Below are positions 1 to 7,895 of a DNA stretch of 64,000 bases, one piece after another (position 1 is the first letter of the stretch; the number at the start of each line of letters is the position of its first letter). A program made the position numbers and the translations under genes. Where the stretch lies: the NCBI RefSeq assembly GCF_014270065.1, contig NZ_JACNME010000013.1, positions 59,884-123,883 of the forward strand, in the 5' to 3' direction. The notes under the pieces are model-generated. The model searched no databases. It was not told the DNA's origin and saw only the letters and a list, made by a program, of their open reading frames with translations. The DNA is from Quadrisphaera sp. RL12-1S. GTDB lineage: Bacteria > Actinomycetota > Actinomycetes > Actinomycetales > Quadrisphaeraceae.

Positions 1-554
1 CCGAAGCGGTGGCCCGCTGCGAGCAGCGACGCCGGCACGGCCACCTGCTCGGGACGGGCGTGCACGCGGGCGCGCAGGTCCCCGACCGCGCGGGCCACCG
101 TCGTCGTCGCCGTGTCGACGACGACGGCGGCGGGCTCGTCGGGATCGCGCCGCCACGCCGGCCGGCCGGTGACGTCCTCCCAGGTGGGGACGACCTGGCC
201 GGGCAGGTCCGCGGTGCGCTCGCGCACCCGCCGCTCGTGCAGGGCGGGATCGGAGCAGACGACGTCCACCTCCAGCAGCGGCACCCCGACCTCGTCGGCG
301 AGCGTCCGCCAGCCGTCGCGGGCGGCGCGCACGGGGTTCACCGCGTCGAGGACGGCGTGGCGGCCGCTGCGCAGCGCGTCCCCGGCCACGGCGTGCGCGA
401 GGCGGTAGCCGGTGGCGTCGCCGTCCCCGTCCCGCACGCCCAGGGCGGCCTCGAAGGCGTCGACGCGCACGTGCGGGGCACCGAGGGAGCGGGCGAGCTC
501 CCGCGCCAGCGTCGTCTTTCCGACCCCGGGCAGGCCGCTGAGCACCACGAGCAC
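1..554 (-). CDS. P-loop ATP-binding kinase (AAA_33-like), partial
   Basis: About 184 residues are visible; the C-terminus lies beyond the left edge of the window. The N-terminus carries a Walker A motif, GLPGVGKTT, directly after a hydrophobic beta strand (LVVLS), followed by a conserved VDAFE segment, as in small phosphotransferase-type P-loop kinases. I chose the GTG at 554 because a TGA lies in frame four codons upstream and the P-loop begins within the first ten residues, as is usual for the family. The substrate cannot be told from the sequence. The gene is preceded by a long inverted repeat (570-651) on the side of its start. Confidence 0.7.
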   Translation of the reverse strand, partial: MLVVLSGLPGVGKTTLARELARSLGAPHVRVDAFEAALGVRDGDGDATGYRLAHAVAGDALRSGRHAVLDAVNPVRAARDGWRTLADEVGVPLLEVDVVCSDPALHERRVRERTADLPGQVVPTWEDVTGRPAWRRDPDEPAAVVVDTATTTVARAVGDLRARVHARPEQVAVPASLLAAGHRF

Positions 555-569
555 GCCCCCACCCTCTCA

Positions 570-651
570 CCGTGATCATGGACTTCCGGAGCAGGTGTTC
601 CGGAAGTCCATGATCACGGTCGGAAAGTGCTTCGGAAGTCCATGATCACGG
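570..651. repeat. Three-arm inverted repeat of the GTGATCATGGAC family
   Basis: A 21-nt arm at 570-590 is followed after an 8-nt loop by its perfect reverse complement at 599-619. A second reverse copy at 631-651 differs at one base. The first arm can therefore pair with either downstream arm. The element sits just 3' of the YCII gene (stop at 665, minus strand) and 5' of the kinase gene, so it could terminate the YCII transcript. Read on the minus strand, the two reverse arms form a direct repeat with a period of about 32 nt, built on GTGATCATGGACTTCCG. Confidence 0.85.
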
Positions 652-664
652 ACGGGCGGGTGGG

Positions 665-952
665 TCAGGAGGTGGGGAAGGCGCCCTTGAGGCTGCCGCC
701 CACCACGGTCCAGCCGACCGTGCGCCGCTCGGCGACGATGCCGCCGTCGGTGACGAACGGGTCCTGGTCGACGGTCGCGTCGACCTCCGAGGCGGACGCG
801 CCCTCGAAGACGAGCACCGCGCCGTCGGCGTCGGTGGGGCCCGAGACCAGCAGGCCCGGGAGCGTGCCGAGCCACTCCCGGTGCGTCGGGCGCAGCGCGT
901 CGCGCCGTGCCGAGTCGGCTGTGTACGAGTACGTCACCACGAAGACGGCCAT
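665..952 (-). CDS. YCII-related domain protein
   Basis: A 95-residue protein that fits a single YCII (dimeric alpha/beta barrel) domain. It shows the FVVTYSYT first strand, the RPTHREWL helix with its conserved His, and the family signature DPF in TVDQDPFVTDGG. YCII proteins are small, often uncharacterised cytoplasmic enzymes using a His-Asp pair. The ATG at 952 is preferred over an upstream in-frame start at 970 because the YCII fold starts at once with MAVFVVTYS. It reads in the same direction as the methyltransferase and kinase but is separated from both by repeat elements, so it is probably its own unit. Confidence 0.8.
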   Translation of the reverse strand: MAVFVVTYSYTADSARRDALRPTHREWLGTLPGLLVSGPTDADGAVLVFEGASASEVDATVDQDPFVTDGGIVAERRTVGWTVVGGSLKGAFPTS

Positions 953-990
953 GCCTGCAGTCTCGCCCACCGCCCGGCAGCCCCTCCCCG

Positions 991-1035
991 CCCCCTCCCC
1001 GTGACGATCAAGGAAGTCGTCGTGGGAGGGGGGAG
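991..1035. terminator. Hairpin with ACGATCAAGGAA motif
   Basis: The gap between the methyltransferase stop (1037) and the YCII start (952) holds a C-rich arm (about 991-1000) and a G-rich arm (about 1024-1035) that can pair around an inner GACGA/TCGTC stem and the motif ACGATCAAGGAAG (1003-1015). The same motif occurs at 15350 and 28714. It is probably a transcription terminator on the minus strand; there is no T-run. Confidence 0.5.
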
Positions 1036-1036
1036 G

Positions 1037-1768
1037 TCAGGGGAGGCGGTGGACGAGGACCACGCTGTCCTCGAGGTGCCCGTGCTGGTCGCCGGGCCCG
1101 GCGGCCGGGCGTCCGGCGACCTCCGCGCGCACCACCTCCCACCCGTGGCCCCCGCCGGCGTCGAGGGCCAGGTCGGCCAGCACCTGCTGCGGCGTGGGCC
1201 AGCCGACCGCCTCGCGGTCCAGCTGCGACCACGGCGGCGGCTCGGCGTGGTCCACCACCAGCAGGTGCCCGCCGGGGGCCACCGCGGCGGCCGCGCGCCG
1301 CAAAACCTCCGCCCGCGGCCAGCCCACCGGCGCCTGGAGGAACTGGGCGTTGACCAGCTCGAACTCGCCCTCGGGGAACGTCCGCGTCAGGTCGTGCCGC
1401 TCGAGGACGACGTCGACGCCCCGCGCAGCCGCCAGGCCGCGCGCCTTCGCCACGGCGGCGTGAGCGACGTCCACCCCCGTCACCGCCCACCCGCGCTCCG
1501 CGAGCCAGATGACGTCGCCGCCCTCGCCGCAGCCCAGGTCGAGCGCGCGCCCCGCCGTCACACCGCGCGCCTCCAGGGCCGCCACGGCCTCGACGAGCCG
1601 GGCGTTGGCGTTGCCGCTCCACCGGGTGCCGTCGCCGCTGTACAGCTCCTCCCACCACGCCGGCAGGCCTTCGGCCGAGTCCGGCAGCGGCGGCATCTCG
1701 CGCGGCGGCCCCCCGTGCCCGTGGCCGTGGTCGTGCCCGTGGTCGTGCCCGTGCTGGTGGTCGCTCAT
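1037..1768 (-). CDS. Class I SAM-dependent methyltransferase with His-rich N-terminus
   Basis: 243 residues. Methyltransferase motif I is clear (LDLGCGEGGD, about residues 73-82), followed by the acidic strand end GVDVA, so this is a Rossmann-fold SAM methyltransferase; the substrate is unknown. The first 20 residues hold nine His alternating with Gly and Asp (HQHGHDHGHDHGHGHGG), a likely metal-binding tail. Its ATG overlaps the stop of the upstream flavoprotein by 4 nt, so the two are translationally coupled. Related methyltransferases near thioredoxin-reductase-like genes are sometimes linked to redox or metalloid detoxification; that role here is inference. Confidence 0.85.
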   Translation of the reverse strand: MSDHQHGHDHGHDHGHGHGGPPREMPPLPDSAEGLPAWWEELYSGDGTRWSGNANARLVEAVAALEARGVTAGRALDLGCGEGGDVIWLAERGWAVTGVDVAHAAVAKARGLAAARGVDVVLERHDLTRTFPEGEFELVNAQFLQAPVGWPRAEVLRRAAAAVAPGGHLLVVDHAEPPPWSQLDREAVGWPTPQQVLADLALDAGGGHGWEVVRAEVAGRPAAGPGDQHGHLEDSVVLVHRLP

Positions 1769-2784
1769 CGTGCTGCTCCCTGCAGGAGGAGGGCGCCCGC
1801 GACGTCCTCGCGGGCCAGGTCCATCGTCATCGCCGCGCCGGCCTGCATCCCCGCCGCCGTCACCGCGGGCACCGTCGCCATCGGGGCGGAGGCGTTGCCC
1901 GCCGCCCACACCCCCGGGACGCTCGTCAGCCCGGTCGGGTCCGCCACCACGGCGCTCGTGGCCGCGACCACCCCCATGAGCTCCACGTCCGCGACCTCCA
2001 CGCCCAGCGCCGCGGTCAGCGACGCGTCGACCCGCACCTGCGAGGCCGCCACCACCGCGCCGACCTCCAGCGCGCGGCCGGAGGCCAGCCGCACGCGCAC
2101 GCCGCCGCCGTGGTCGACGTCGTCGTCGTCGACCGGCTCCAGGGCCACCACCTCGCCGGCCACGAACTCCACCCCCACCGCCTGCAGCTGCTGCCGCTGC
2201 GACTCCTCGACCTCCGGACCGGTGTGCGACAGCACCAGCACGCGGTCGCTGACCTGGCGCCACAGCGTCGCGGCGTGGGCGGTCATCGCGCCCGTCGACA
2301 GCACCGCCACCGACCGGCCGCGCACCTCCCACCCGTGGCAGAACGGGCAGTGCAGCACGCGGCTGCCCCACAGCTCGCGCAGTCCCGGCAGGTCCGGGAG
2401 GACGTCGGTGCCGCTGTGGGCCAGGAGCAGGCGGCGCGCCGTCGTCGCCCTCCCGTCCTCGAGGACGACGGCGAAGCGCAGCGGCTCCCCGTCCCCGCTG
2501 CTGCGCTGCAGCGACGTGACGCGGCCGTCGACCACGGTGCCGCCGTACCCCGCCAGCTCCGCACGGCCCGCGGCGACGAGCTCGAGCGGTGGCGTCCCCT
2601 CCCGTCCGAGCAGGTTGTGGACGCCGTCGGCGGGGGCGTTGCGCGGCTGGCCGGCGTCGACCACCAGCACCGAGCGCCGCATGCGCGCCAGCGCCACGGC
2701 GCCCGCCAGTCCGGCGGCACCACCGCCGACCACCACGGCGTCGTACTGCTCGTCCAGCTGCTGCGGCAGCGGTGCTGAGGTCAT
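1765..2784 (-). CDS. NAD(P)/FAD-dependent oxidoreductase, thioredoxin-reductase-like
   Basis: 339 residues. An N-terminal FAD dinucleotide-binding motif (VVVGGGAAGLAGAVALAR, about residues 15-32), a central CPFC motif in HCPFCHGWE at the place of the CxxC of thioredoxin reductase, and a C-terminal FAD-contact segment GVWAAGNAS mark it as a low-molecular-weight thioredoxin-reductase-like flavoprotein. The CPFC pair suggests disulfide or dithiol chemistry; the partner is unknown and no thioredoxin gene is nearby. It is the first gene of a two-gene unit with the methyltransferase and is divergent from the XRE-cupin regulator, which may control it through the palindrome at 2812-2839. Confidence 0.85.
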   Translation of the reverse strand: MTSAPLPQQLDEQYDAVVVGGGAAGLAGAVALARMRRSVLVVDAGQPRNAPADGVHNLLGREGTPPLELVAAGRAELAGYGGTVVDGRVTSLQRSSGDGEPLRFAVVLEDGRATTARRLLLAHSGTDVLPDLPGLRELWGSRVLHCPFCHGWEVRGRSVAVLSTGAMTAHAATLWRQVSDRVLVLSHTGPEVEESQRQQLQAVGVEFVAGEVVALEPVDDDDVDHGGGVRVRLASGRALEVGAVVAASQVRVDASLTAALGVEVADVELMGVVAATSAVVADPTGLTSVPGVWAAGNASAPMATVPAVTAAGMQAGAAMTMDLAREDVAGALLLQGAAR

Positions 2785-2811
2785 GTCCCGACCCTGAGGC
2801 CGGGGCGGCCG

Positions 2812-2839
2812 TTTCGGCAAGCGCTGTTGCCGGAACAGC
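2812..2839. promoter_or_regulatory. Overlapping palindromes, candidate operator of the XRE-cupin regulator
   Basis: In the divergent spacer between the flavoprotein and the XRE-cupin gene, GCTGTT-gccgg-AACAGC (2823-2839) is a perfect 6-bp dyad. It overlaps a second dyad made by TTTCGGCAA (2812-2820) and TTGCCGGAA (2827-2835; 8 of 9 pairs). A possible rightward -35 (TTGCCG, 2827-2832) lies inside it, 18 nt before a possible -10 (CACGCT, 2851-2856). Binding by the adjacent regulator is inferred. Confidence 0.55.
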
Positions 2840-2862
2840 AACGGCGGGTGCACGCTGGGCCC

Positions 2863-3477
2863 GTGGTGGACAGGGCGACCGACGGTTCCGGCGACGACCT
2901 CGACGGCGTCCTGGACGCCGTCGGTCCGCGGCTCAAGGCGCTGCGCCAGCAGCGCGGCGCCACGCTCGCGCAGCTGTCCGAGGCCACGGGAATCTCGGTG
3001 AGCACGCTCAGCCGGCTCGAGTCCGGGCAGCGCCGCCCCACCCTGGAGCTGCTGCTCCCGCTGGCGAAGGCGCACGCCGTGGCCCTGGACGAGCTGGTCG
3101 GTGCGCCCGCCACGGGTGACCCCCGCGTGCACCTGCGCCCGCAGCGCGCGCACGGGCGCACGGTGGTTCCGCTGACGCGGCAGCCGGGCGGGCTGCAGGC
3201 CTGGAAGATCGTCATGGCGCCCGAGCCGGACCGGACGCCCGAGGGGGACGGGCTCAAGGTCCACGAGGGCTGGGAGTGGTTCTACGTGCTGGCCGGGAAG
3301 GTCCGCCTGGTGCTGGGCGAGCACGACCTCGTGCTCCGCGAGGGCGAGGTCGCCGAGTTCGACACCCGCACGCCGCACTGGTTCCACAACCCCGGGCCCG
3401 GACCGGCGGAGCTGCTCAGCCTGTTCGGGCCCCAGGGGGAGCGGATGCACGTGCGGGCCCGCACCCGCCGCGACTGA
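2863..3477 (+). CDS. XRE-family transcriptional regulator with C-terminal cupin
   Basis: 204 residues from the GTG at 2863. A helix-turn-helix of the XRE type spans about residues 25-75 (LKALRQQRGATLAQLSEATG, then ISVSTLSRLESGQRRPTLE). A cupin beta-barrel follows at about 115-200, with its metal/ligand strand HEGWEWFYVLAGKVRLVLG and a second strand FDTRTPHWFHNPG. Such regulators usually sense a small ligand through the cupin and repress a neighbouring operon. The start at 2863 is preferred over an upstream TTG (2827) because that TTG falls within the palindromic operator, and CACGCT sits 6 nt before 2863 as a possible leaderless -10. Confidence 0.88.
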   Translation: MVDRATDGSGDDLDGVLDAVGPRLKALRQQRGATLAQLSEATGISVSTLSRLESGQRRPTLELLLPLAKAHAVALDELVGAPATGDPRVHLRPQRAHGRTVVPLTRQPGGLQAWKIVMAPEPDRTPEGDGLKVHEGWEWFYVLAGKVRLVLGEHDLVLREGEVAEFDTRTPHWFHNPGPGPAELLSLFGPQGERMHVRARTRRD

Positions 3478-3780
3478 CGCGTCGAGCGAGGGGCGCCCCC
3501 GGCCACCGGAAGGCCTCGGCGGGCGCGACGCCCAGCCTCTCCTCGGGCCTGTCACCGCGGTCTCCCAGCACGTCTTCGCCAGCAGTTCACCGCCGTTCCC
3601 ACTTCCGTCCACCTCCTCGTGCAGGGCCGCTCGAGCGCTGGACCGCGGGCCTCGCCAGGTGCAAGATCCCGACCGGCACCCCCCCCTTGCGGTGGACACG
3701 ACCCCCCCAGGGGCGGGCGGCCGTCCGCCGGTGGACACGCCACCGGGACCCTCTCGCCGAACCACGAGGAGTGCATCGAG
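3478..3780. other. Intergenic region with no gene seen
   Basis: This 303-nt gap separates the XRE-cupin gene from the Tat-exported protein gene. I see no reading frame with credible coding features. GGTGGACACG occurs twice (about 3692 and 3731) flanking a C/G-rich stretch, which might be part of the promoter for the downstream gene. No clear -35/-10 pair was found. Confidence 0.4.
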
Positions 3781-4671
3781 ATGGTGGAGCTGAACCGTCG
3801 TCACCTGCTGCTGGGAGGCGTCGCCTCCGTCGCCGGCGCCGGAGCCTTGCCCCTGCTGAGCGCCGCGCCCGCGGCGGCCGACGCGCGCTGGGCCCAGGTG
3901 ACCTTCAGCGGGGTCCCCGGGGGCGGTGATCTGGTGACGTTCTACGGGGCGTGGGGCGTCCTGGGCGCCACGTACGCCGAGGGCCGCACCATCGTCGACC
4001 AGGCCCGCATGGACGTGTCCGACTCCGGCGTCAAGTACTGGACCAAGAGCCCGCGCGAGGGCCGTGCGCTCCCGCAGCAGCCGATCGACACGAACGGGGG
4101 CATCTTCAGGGAGAACAACCCCTACGAGCACTACCGCATCAACGTCGCCGGCTTCGGCGTGGTCGCCTACGGCGATCCGCAGCAGCGGATCCGCCTGCAG
4201 GTCATCGGGGCGAACGGCCAGCGCCACGAGGCGGACTTCGCCCGCTGGAACAACCCCGGCAACGTGCAGTCCCTGCTCAACACCTTCGTCGACCAGACCA
4301 ACACCCTCAACCTGCAGTACCAGAACTACCGCAACGGCGTCCGGCAGTACGTCGGAGGGTTCGCCCCGGCCGTGGTCACGGGCATCGGTGCGCTCATCGT
4401 CACCGGCGCCAACCCCCTGACGATCATCGGTCTCATCGCCGCGGCCGCCACCGGCGGCATCGCGGCGATCGGCAACATCGCCAACCTCCAGAACACCTAC
4501 CTCACCACCTACAACCAGATGATCGAGACGTTCGAGCGCCTCTTCGCGGCCATCGACCTCGACGGGGCGGACGTCGCCAGGTACAACGTCGGCGGTGTCC
4601 GCTGGAACAACGTCAACCGCCAGCTGGTGTCCCGCCCCGAGTTCACGGTGATCTCCGTCCCCAACCCCTGA
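3781..4671 (+). CDS. Tat-exported protein of unknown function
   Basis: 296 residues. The N-terminus has a twin-arginine motif (NRRHLLLGG), a hydrophobic core and an Ala-rich cleavage region (SAAPAAADA), so export by the Tat pathway in folded form is likely. The mature part is rich in Asn, Gln, Tyr and Gly, with a clearly hydrophobic Gly/Ala segment at about residues 198-235 (GIGALIVTGANPLTIIGLIA onward) that could form a membrane hairpin. I do not recognise a family. The ATG at 3781 is supported by GAGGAG about 12 nt upstream and by the signal peptide starting at once. It stands alone, ending in a hairpin shared with a convergent gene. Confidence 0.75.
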   Translation: MVELNRRHLLLGGVASVAGAGALPLLSAAPAAADARWAQVTFSGVPGGGDLVTFYGAWGVLGATYAEGRTIVDQARMDVSDSGVKYWTKSPREGRALPQQPIDTNGGIFRENNPYEHYRINVAGFGVVAYGDPQQRIRLQVIGANGQRHEADFARWNNPGNVQSLLNTFVDQTNTLNLQYQNYRNGVRQYVGGFAPAVVTGIGALIVTGANPLTIIGLIAAAATGGIAAIGNIANLQNTYLTTYNQMIETFERLFAAIDLDGADVARYNVGGVRWNNVNRQLVSRPEFTVISVPNP

Positions 4672-4678
4672 CCGGTGC

Positions 4679-4719
4679 TCACGGGCGTCCCGTCACCCCC
4701 GGCGGCGGGACGCCCGTGA
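4679..4719. terminator. 14-bp perfect inverted repeat between convergent genes
   Basis: The arms TCACGGGCGTCCCG (4679-4692) and CGGGACGCCCGTGA (4706-4719) pair perfectly around 13 nt. The element lies directly after the Tat-protein stop (4671) and runs into the 3' end of the DUF3626 gene on the other strand. It probably serves as a bidirectional, T-less terminator. Confidence 0.65.
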
Positions 4720-5616
4720 CGCCTCCGCGCCGCCGGGGACGCCGAACCGGGCCACGCAGTGCCACACCTGCTTGAGGTGCTGCGCGTCCCAGCGGCCCAG
4801 GGCCGCCGCCCGCCCGACCGCGGCCGTGTCGAGCACGCCGTCCGCCGTCACCGCCGCCGCGACCTCCCGCGCCACGCGCACCACCTCGCGGCCCCGGTAC
4901 GCCGCGCACTCGGCCCGCGCCGCCAGCTCGGCCGCACTCACGGCGCAGCCGGCGCCCCACACCAGCGCGGCGCCCGTCGTCGTCCTGACCTCCTCGGCAG
5001 CGGAGTGCACGGCTGTGCCGCGGAAGCAGGGGTCGAGCACCACCGCCTCGACGTCGCGGGCGAGCAGCAGCTGCCCGTGCACGTGCGCCTCCACGTAGTC
5101 GTCGAGGGCGTCGAACCTCCCCGCTGCCCGCGCCGCAGCCGCGGCGGTCAGCGCGGGAGCAGCGGCCGCCGTCCCCAGCGCCTCCGGGCCGAGAGCGCTG
5201 TCCGGGAAGGCCAGCGTCACCCGCTGCAGCACCTCCGGTCGCAGCCGCAGCTGGCAGGAGCCGAACCGCGGAGCCGGACCGCGCGGGTCCCCGCCCGGCA
5301 GGGCCAGGGCGCCGTAGACGGGCCGCAGGCGCGCGGGCGCGGCGTCGTAGGCGCCACCGAACAGCTCCGACTCCCACCGCCAGCGGTCACCCCCGGGACG
5401 GGCGGTGAGTCCGCCGGCGCTGGTCCCGGTCTCGAACTGCGAGCGGTACCGGCCGTCAGCGGCGACGGCGGCGAGCGCCGGCAGGCCGCTGGCCGAGACC
5501 ACCCGGTCGGGGTGGAGGTGGACGACGACGACGGCGCCCGCGGGCAGCGGCGGCCCGCCTCCGGCGGCGTCCACGCGCGCGGCGACGTGCGAGACCGCCC
5601 GCTGCGACGCCTGCAC
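4693..5616 (-). CDS. DUF3626 domain protein
   Basis: 307 residues from a GTG at 5616. The start VQASQRAVSHVAARVD, the segment VVVVHLHPDRVVSASGLPAL, then the regions YRSQFETGTSAGG, RFGSCQLRLRPEV, YVEAHVHGQLLLARDVEAVVLDP and a long helical C-terminus match the layout of the DUF3626 family, whose function is not established. The conserved His, Asp and Arg residues suggest a catalytic protein. The in-frame codons further upstream add a low-quality Arg/Gly-rich stretch, so I rejected the longer form. It converges with the Tat-exported gene and diverges from the DUF2127 gene. Confidence 0.75.
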   Translation of the reverse strand: MQASQRAVSHVAARVDAAGGGPPLPAGAVVVVHLHPDRVVSASGLPALAAVAADGRYRSQFETGTSAGGLTARPGGDRWRWESELFGGAYDAAPARLRPVYGALALPGGDPRGPAPRFGSCQLRLRPEVLQRVTLAFPDSALGPEALGTAAAAPALTAAAAARAAGRFDALDDYVEAHVHGQLLLARDVEAVVLDPCFRGTAVHSAAEEVRTTTGAALVWGAGCAVSAAELAARAECAAYRGREVVRVAREVAAAVTADGVLDTAAVGRAAALGRWDAQHLKQVWHCVARFGVPGGAEASRASRRRG

Positions 5617-5746
5617 CCGGCCATGGTCGCCGACCCCGCCCGGGTGGTGGCGACCACGCTCGCCCGGTCGCCGGCCTCGACCGCGACAGGTGGCGCCCAG
5701 GACGCGTGCCGCGGGCATCCAGGTGCTTCCCAGCGAACGCGGGTAC

Positions 5747-5752
5747 TACCGT
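5747..5752 (+). promoter_or_regulatory. -10 box of a leaderless promoter for the DUF2127 gene
   Basis: TACCGT lies 5 nt before the GTG at 5758, the arrangement expected of a leaderless actinobacterial transcript. No good -35 was seen. Confidence 0.45.
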
Positions 5753-5757
5753 CCGCT

Positions 5758-6597
5758 GTGACCTCCGTGCAGCAGAAGCGGCGCTGGCTCCCGCGGGTGC
5801 GGTGGGACCTCCTCGACTGCGCGCTGCAGGGCCACCACACCGTCGGCCACGACGTCGCCCGGGTCCGCCCCGAGGACGCGCTGGTGCTCCGGGAGGACTC
5901 CGACGGCTTCCGCTGGCACCGCTGCCTGCGCTGCGACTCCTGGCTCCCGGCCGCCGCGCCCTCCGCCGCCGAGGCGACCAGGGAGGAGCTGCCGCCGCGC
6001 CAGCAGATCGAGCTGCCGCTGCGCGGCCGCGTCCTGCGCGACAAGTACGTCCTGCGGCTCATCGCCCTCGACCGCGTGGTGCACGTGCTGGGCCTGGGCG
6101 TCCTGGCCGCGGCCGTGCTCGTCTTCTCCGGCAAGCGCGCCACCCTCGACCGGTGGTGGACGTGGGGCCTGGACTTCGTGCAGCAGCACGGCGTGGTCAT
6201 CGACACCGCGCACGGGTTCCTGGCCAAGGTCTCCGGCTGGTTCTCGGCGCCGTCGAGCCACCTGCTGGTCATCGGGCTCGGGCTGGTCGCCTACGCCGCG
6301 CTGGAGGCCACCGAGGCGGTGGGCCTGTGGCTGGCCAAGCGGTGGGCGGAGTACCTGACCTTCGTGGCCACGAGCCTGCTCATGATCCCCGAGGTCGCCG
6401 ACCTGGCCAGCGGCGTCAGCGCGACGGGGCTCGTGCTCTTCGGCCTCAACCTCGCCGTGGTCGTCTACCTCCTCCTCGCCAAGCGCCTCTTCGGGCTGCG
6501 CGGCGGGGGGAAGGCCGAGGCGGCGGAGCGCGAGGCGGACGCCGGCTGGTCGGCCCTGGAGCGCACCGCGCCCCCGTCCGCCACCCAGCCGGTCTGA
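5758..6597 (+). CDS. DUF2127 family membrane protein
   Basis: 279 residues. The N-terminal third is soluble and carries a short HRCLRCDSW motif (one CxxC pair). After a charged linker come about four hydrophobic segments: HVLGLGVLAAAVLVF, then SHLLVIGLGLVAYAALEATE, a middle segment YLTFVATSLLMIPEV, and GLVLFGLNLAVVVYLLLAKRLF. The pattern IALDRVVHVLGLG ... ALEATEAVGLWLAKRWAEY ... is typical of the DUF2127 integral membrane family, function unknown. The GTG at 5758 has a TACCGT -10 box 5 nt upstream. The gene ends shortly before hisC on the same strand. Confidence 0.8.
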   Translation: MTSVQQKRRWLPRVRWDLLDCALQGHHTVGHDVARVRPEDALVLREDSDGFRWHRCLRCDSWLPAAAPSAAEATREELPPRQQIELPLRGRVLRDKYVLRLIALDRVVHVLGLGVLAAAVLVFSGKRATLDRWWTWGLDFVQQHGVVIDTAHGFLAKVSGWFSAPSSHLLVIGLGLVAYAALEATEAVGLWLAKRWAEYLTFVATSLLMIPEVADLASGVSATGLVLFGLNLAVVVYLLLAKRLFGLRGGGKAEAAEREADAGWSALERTAPPSATQPV

Positions 6598-6651
6598 CGC
6601 CCCGGTCTGACGCCCGGTCTGATGCCTCAGGCCAGGTCGTCGCGGGATCAC

Positions 6652-6657
6652 TACCCT
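6652..6657 (+). promoter_or_regulatory. -10 box upstream of hisC
   Basis: TACCCT ends 8 nt before the GTG start of hisC, fitting a leaderless or near-leaderless start for the hisCB unit. No convincing -35 hexamer is present. Confidence 0.4.
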
Positions 6658-6665
6658 GGTCCCCC

Positions 6666-7895
6666 GTGAGCCCCAGCACCCCCGGCCCGGCCGGCGCCCC
6701 CGCGCGCGGCCTGGTCTCGGACACCCCCCTGGACGACCTCCCGCTGCGCGAGGACCTGCGCGGCCACGCGCCCTACGGCGCGCCGCAGCTCGAGGTCGCC
6801 GTGCGGCTCAACACCAACGAGAACAGCCACGACGTCCCCGCCGAGGTCGTCGAGGCCGTGGTCGCCGCGATCGCCGAGCAGGTCCCGCACCTCAACCGCT
6901 ACCCCGACCGCGAGGCCGACGCCCTGCGCGACGCGCTCGCGGCGTTCCTGCGCGCCCAGCCCGCCTCGCACGGCGTGCCGCTGACCCGCGGGAACGTGTG
7001 GGCCGCGAACGGGTCCAACGAGGTGCTGCAGCAGCTGCTGCAGGCGTTCGGCGGTCCCGGGCGCACCGCGGTCGGCTTCACGCCGTCCTACTCGATGCAC
7101 CCGATCATCACGCAGACCTCCGGCACCGCCTGGGTGGACGGCAAGCGCGGTGACGGGTTCTCCCTCGACCCGTTCGACGTGGCGCAGCAGGTCGGCGCGG
7201 TGGGGGAGCACGGCGCCGACGTCGTGTTCCTCACCAGCCCGAACAACCCGACCGGCACGGCGCTCCCGCTCGACGTGGTCGAGGCCGCGTACGAGGCGAC
7301 CAGCGGCATCGTCATCGTCGACGAGGCGTACGCCGAGTTCGCCCGCCCGCTGGGCGCCGGCGGCACCCCCAGCGCCATCACGCTGCTGCCCGGCCGCCCG
7401 CGCCTGGTGGTGACGCGCACCATGAGCAAGGCGTTCGCCTTCGCCGGCACGCGCGTCGGCTACCTCGCCGCCGACCCCGCCGTGGTCGACGCGCTGCGCC
7501 TGGTGCGCCTGCCCTACCACCTGTCCTCCCTCACGCAGGCCGCGGCGACCGCCGCGCTGGCCCACGCCGACGCGCTGCTGGCGACGGTCGAGGACACCAA
7601 GGCCCAGCGCGACCGGCTGGTGGCGGCGATGCCCACCCTCGGGCTGGTCGCCCTGCCCAGCGACGCCAACTTCGTGCTGGTGGGCGGCTTCGAGGACGCC
7701 CCCGCCACCTGGAAGGCGCTGCTGGCGCACGGCGTGCTGGTGCGCGACGTCGGCATCCCCGGCCACCTGCGCATCACCGCGGGCACCGCCGCCGAGACCG
7801 ACGCGGTGCTCGCCGCGCTGGCCGCGGTGGTCGTGGAGGAGGAGCGCGCGGCGCACCCCGAGGACCAGCAGGACGACGACGAGGAGCAGGCATGA
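6666..7895 (+). CDS. hisC: Histidinol-phosphate aminotransferase
   Basis: 409 residues, a PLP-dependent class I/II aminotransferase converting imidazole-acetol phosphate and glutamate to histidinol phosphate in histidine biosynthesis. Visible features are [12 protein letters not shown] near the N-terminus, [20 protein letters not shown], the [10 protein letters not shown] motif, the VDEAYAEFA segment, and the PLP lysine in [18 protein letters not shown]. The GTG start at 6666 is followed by a short Pro/Ala-rich extension. Its stop overlaps the hisB start by 4 nt (ATGA), so the two are coupled. The usual upstream neighbour hisD is absent here. Confidence 0.95.
   Translation: MSPSTPGPAGAPARGLVSDTPLDDLPLREDLRGHAPYGAPQLEVAVRLNTNENSHDVPAEVVEAVVAAIAEQVPHLNRYPDREADALRDALAAFLRAQPASHGVPLTRGNVWAANGSNEVLQQLLQAFGGPGRTAVGFTPSYSMHPIITQTSGTAWVDGKRGDGFSLDPFDVAQQVGAVGEHGADVVFLTSPNNPTGTALPLDVVEAAYEATSGIVIVDEAYAEFARPLGAGGTPSAITLLPGRPRLVVTRTMSKAFAFAGTRVGYLAADPAVVDALRLVRLPYHLSSLTQAAATAALAHADALLATVEDTKAQRDRLVAAMPTLGLVALPSDANFVLVGGFEDAPATWKALLAHGVLVRDVGIPGHLRITAGTAAETDAVLAALAAVVVEEERAAHPEDQQDDDEEQA

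Noticed and set aside
881..2797. Long open frame on the plus strand opposite the methyltransferase and flavoprotein genes
   Set aside because: It is a high-GC shadow frame: low-complexity Arg/Pro/Ala/Ser translation, no domain, and fully antisense to two genes with clear motifs.
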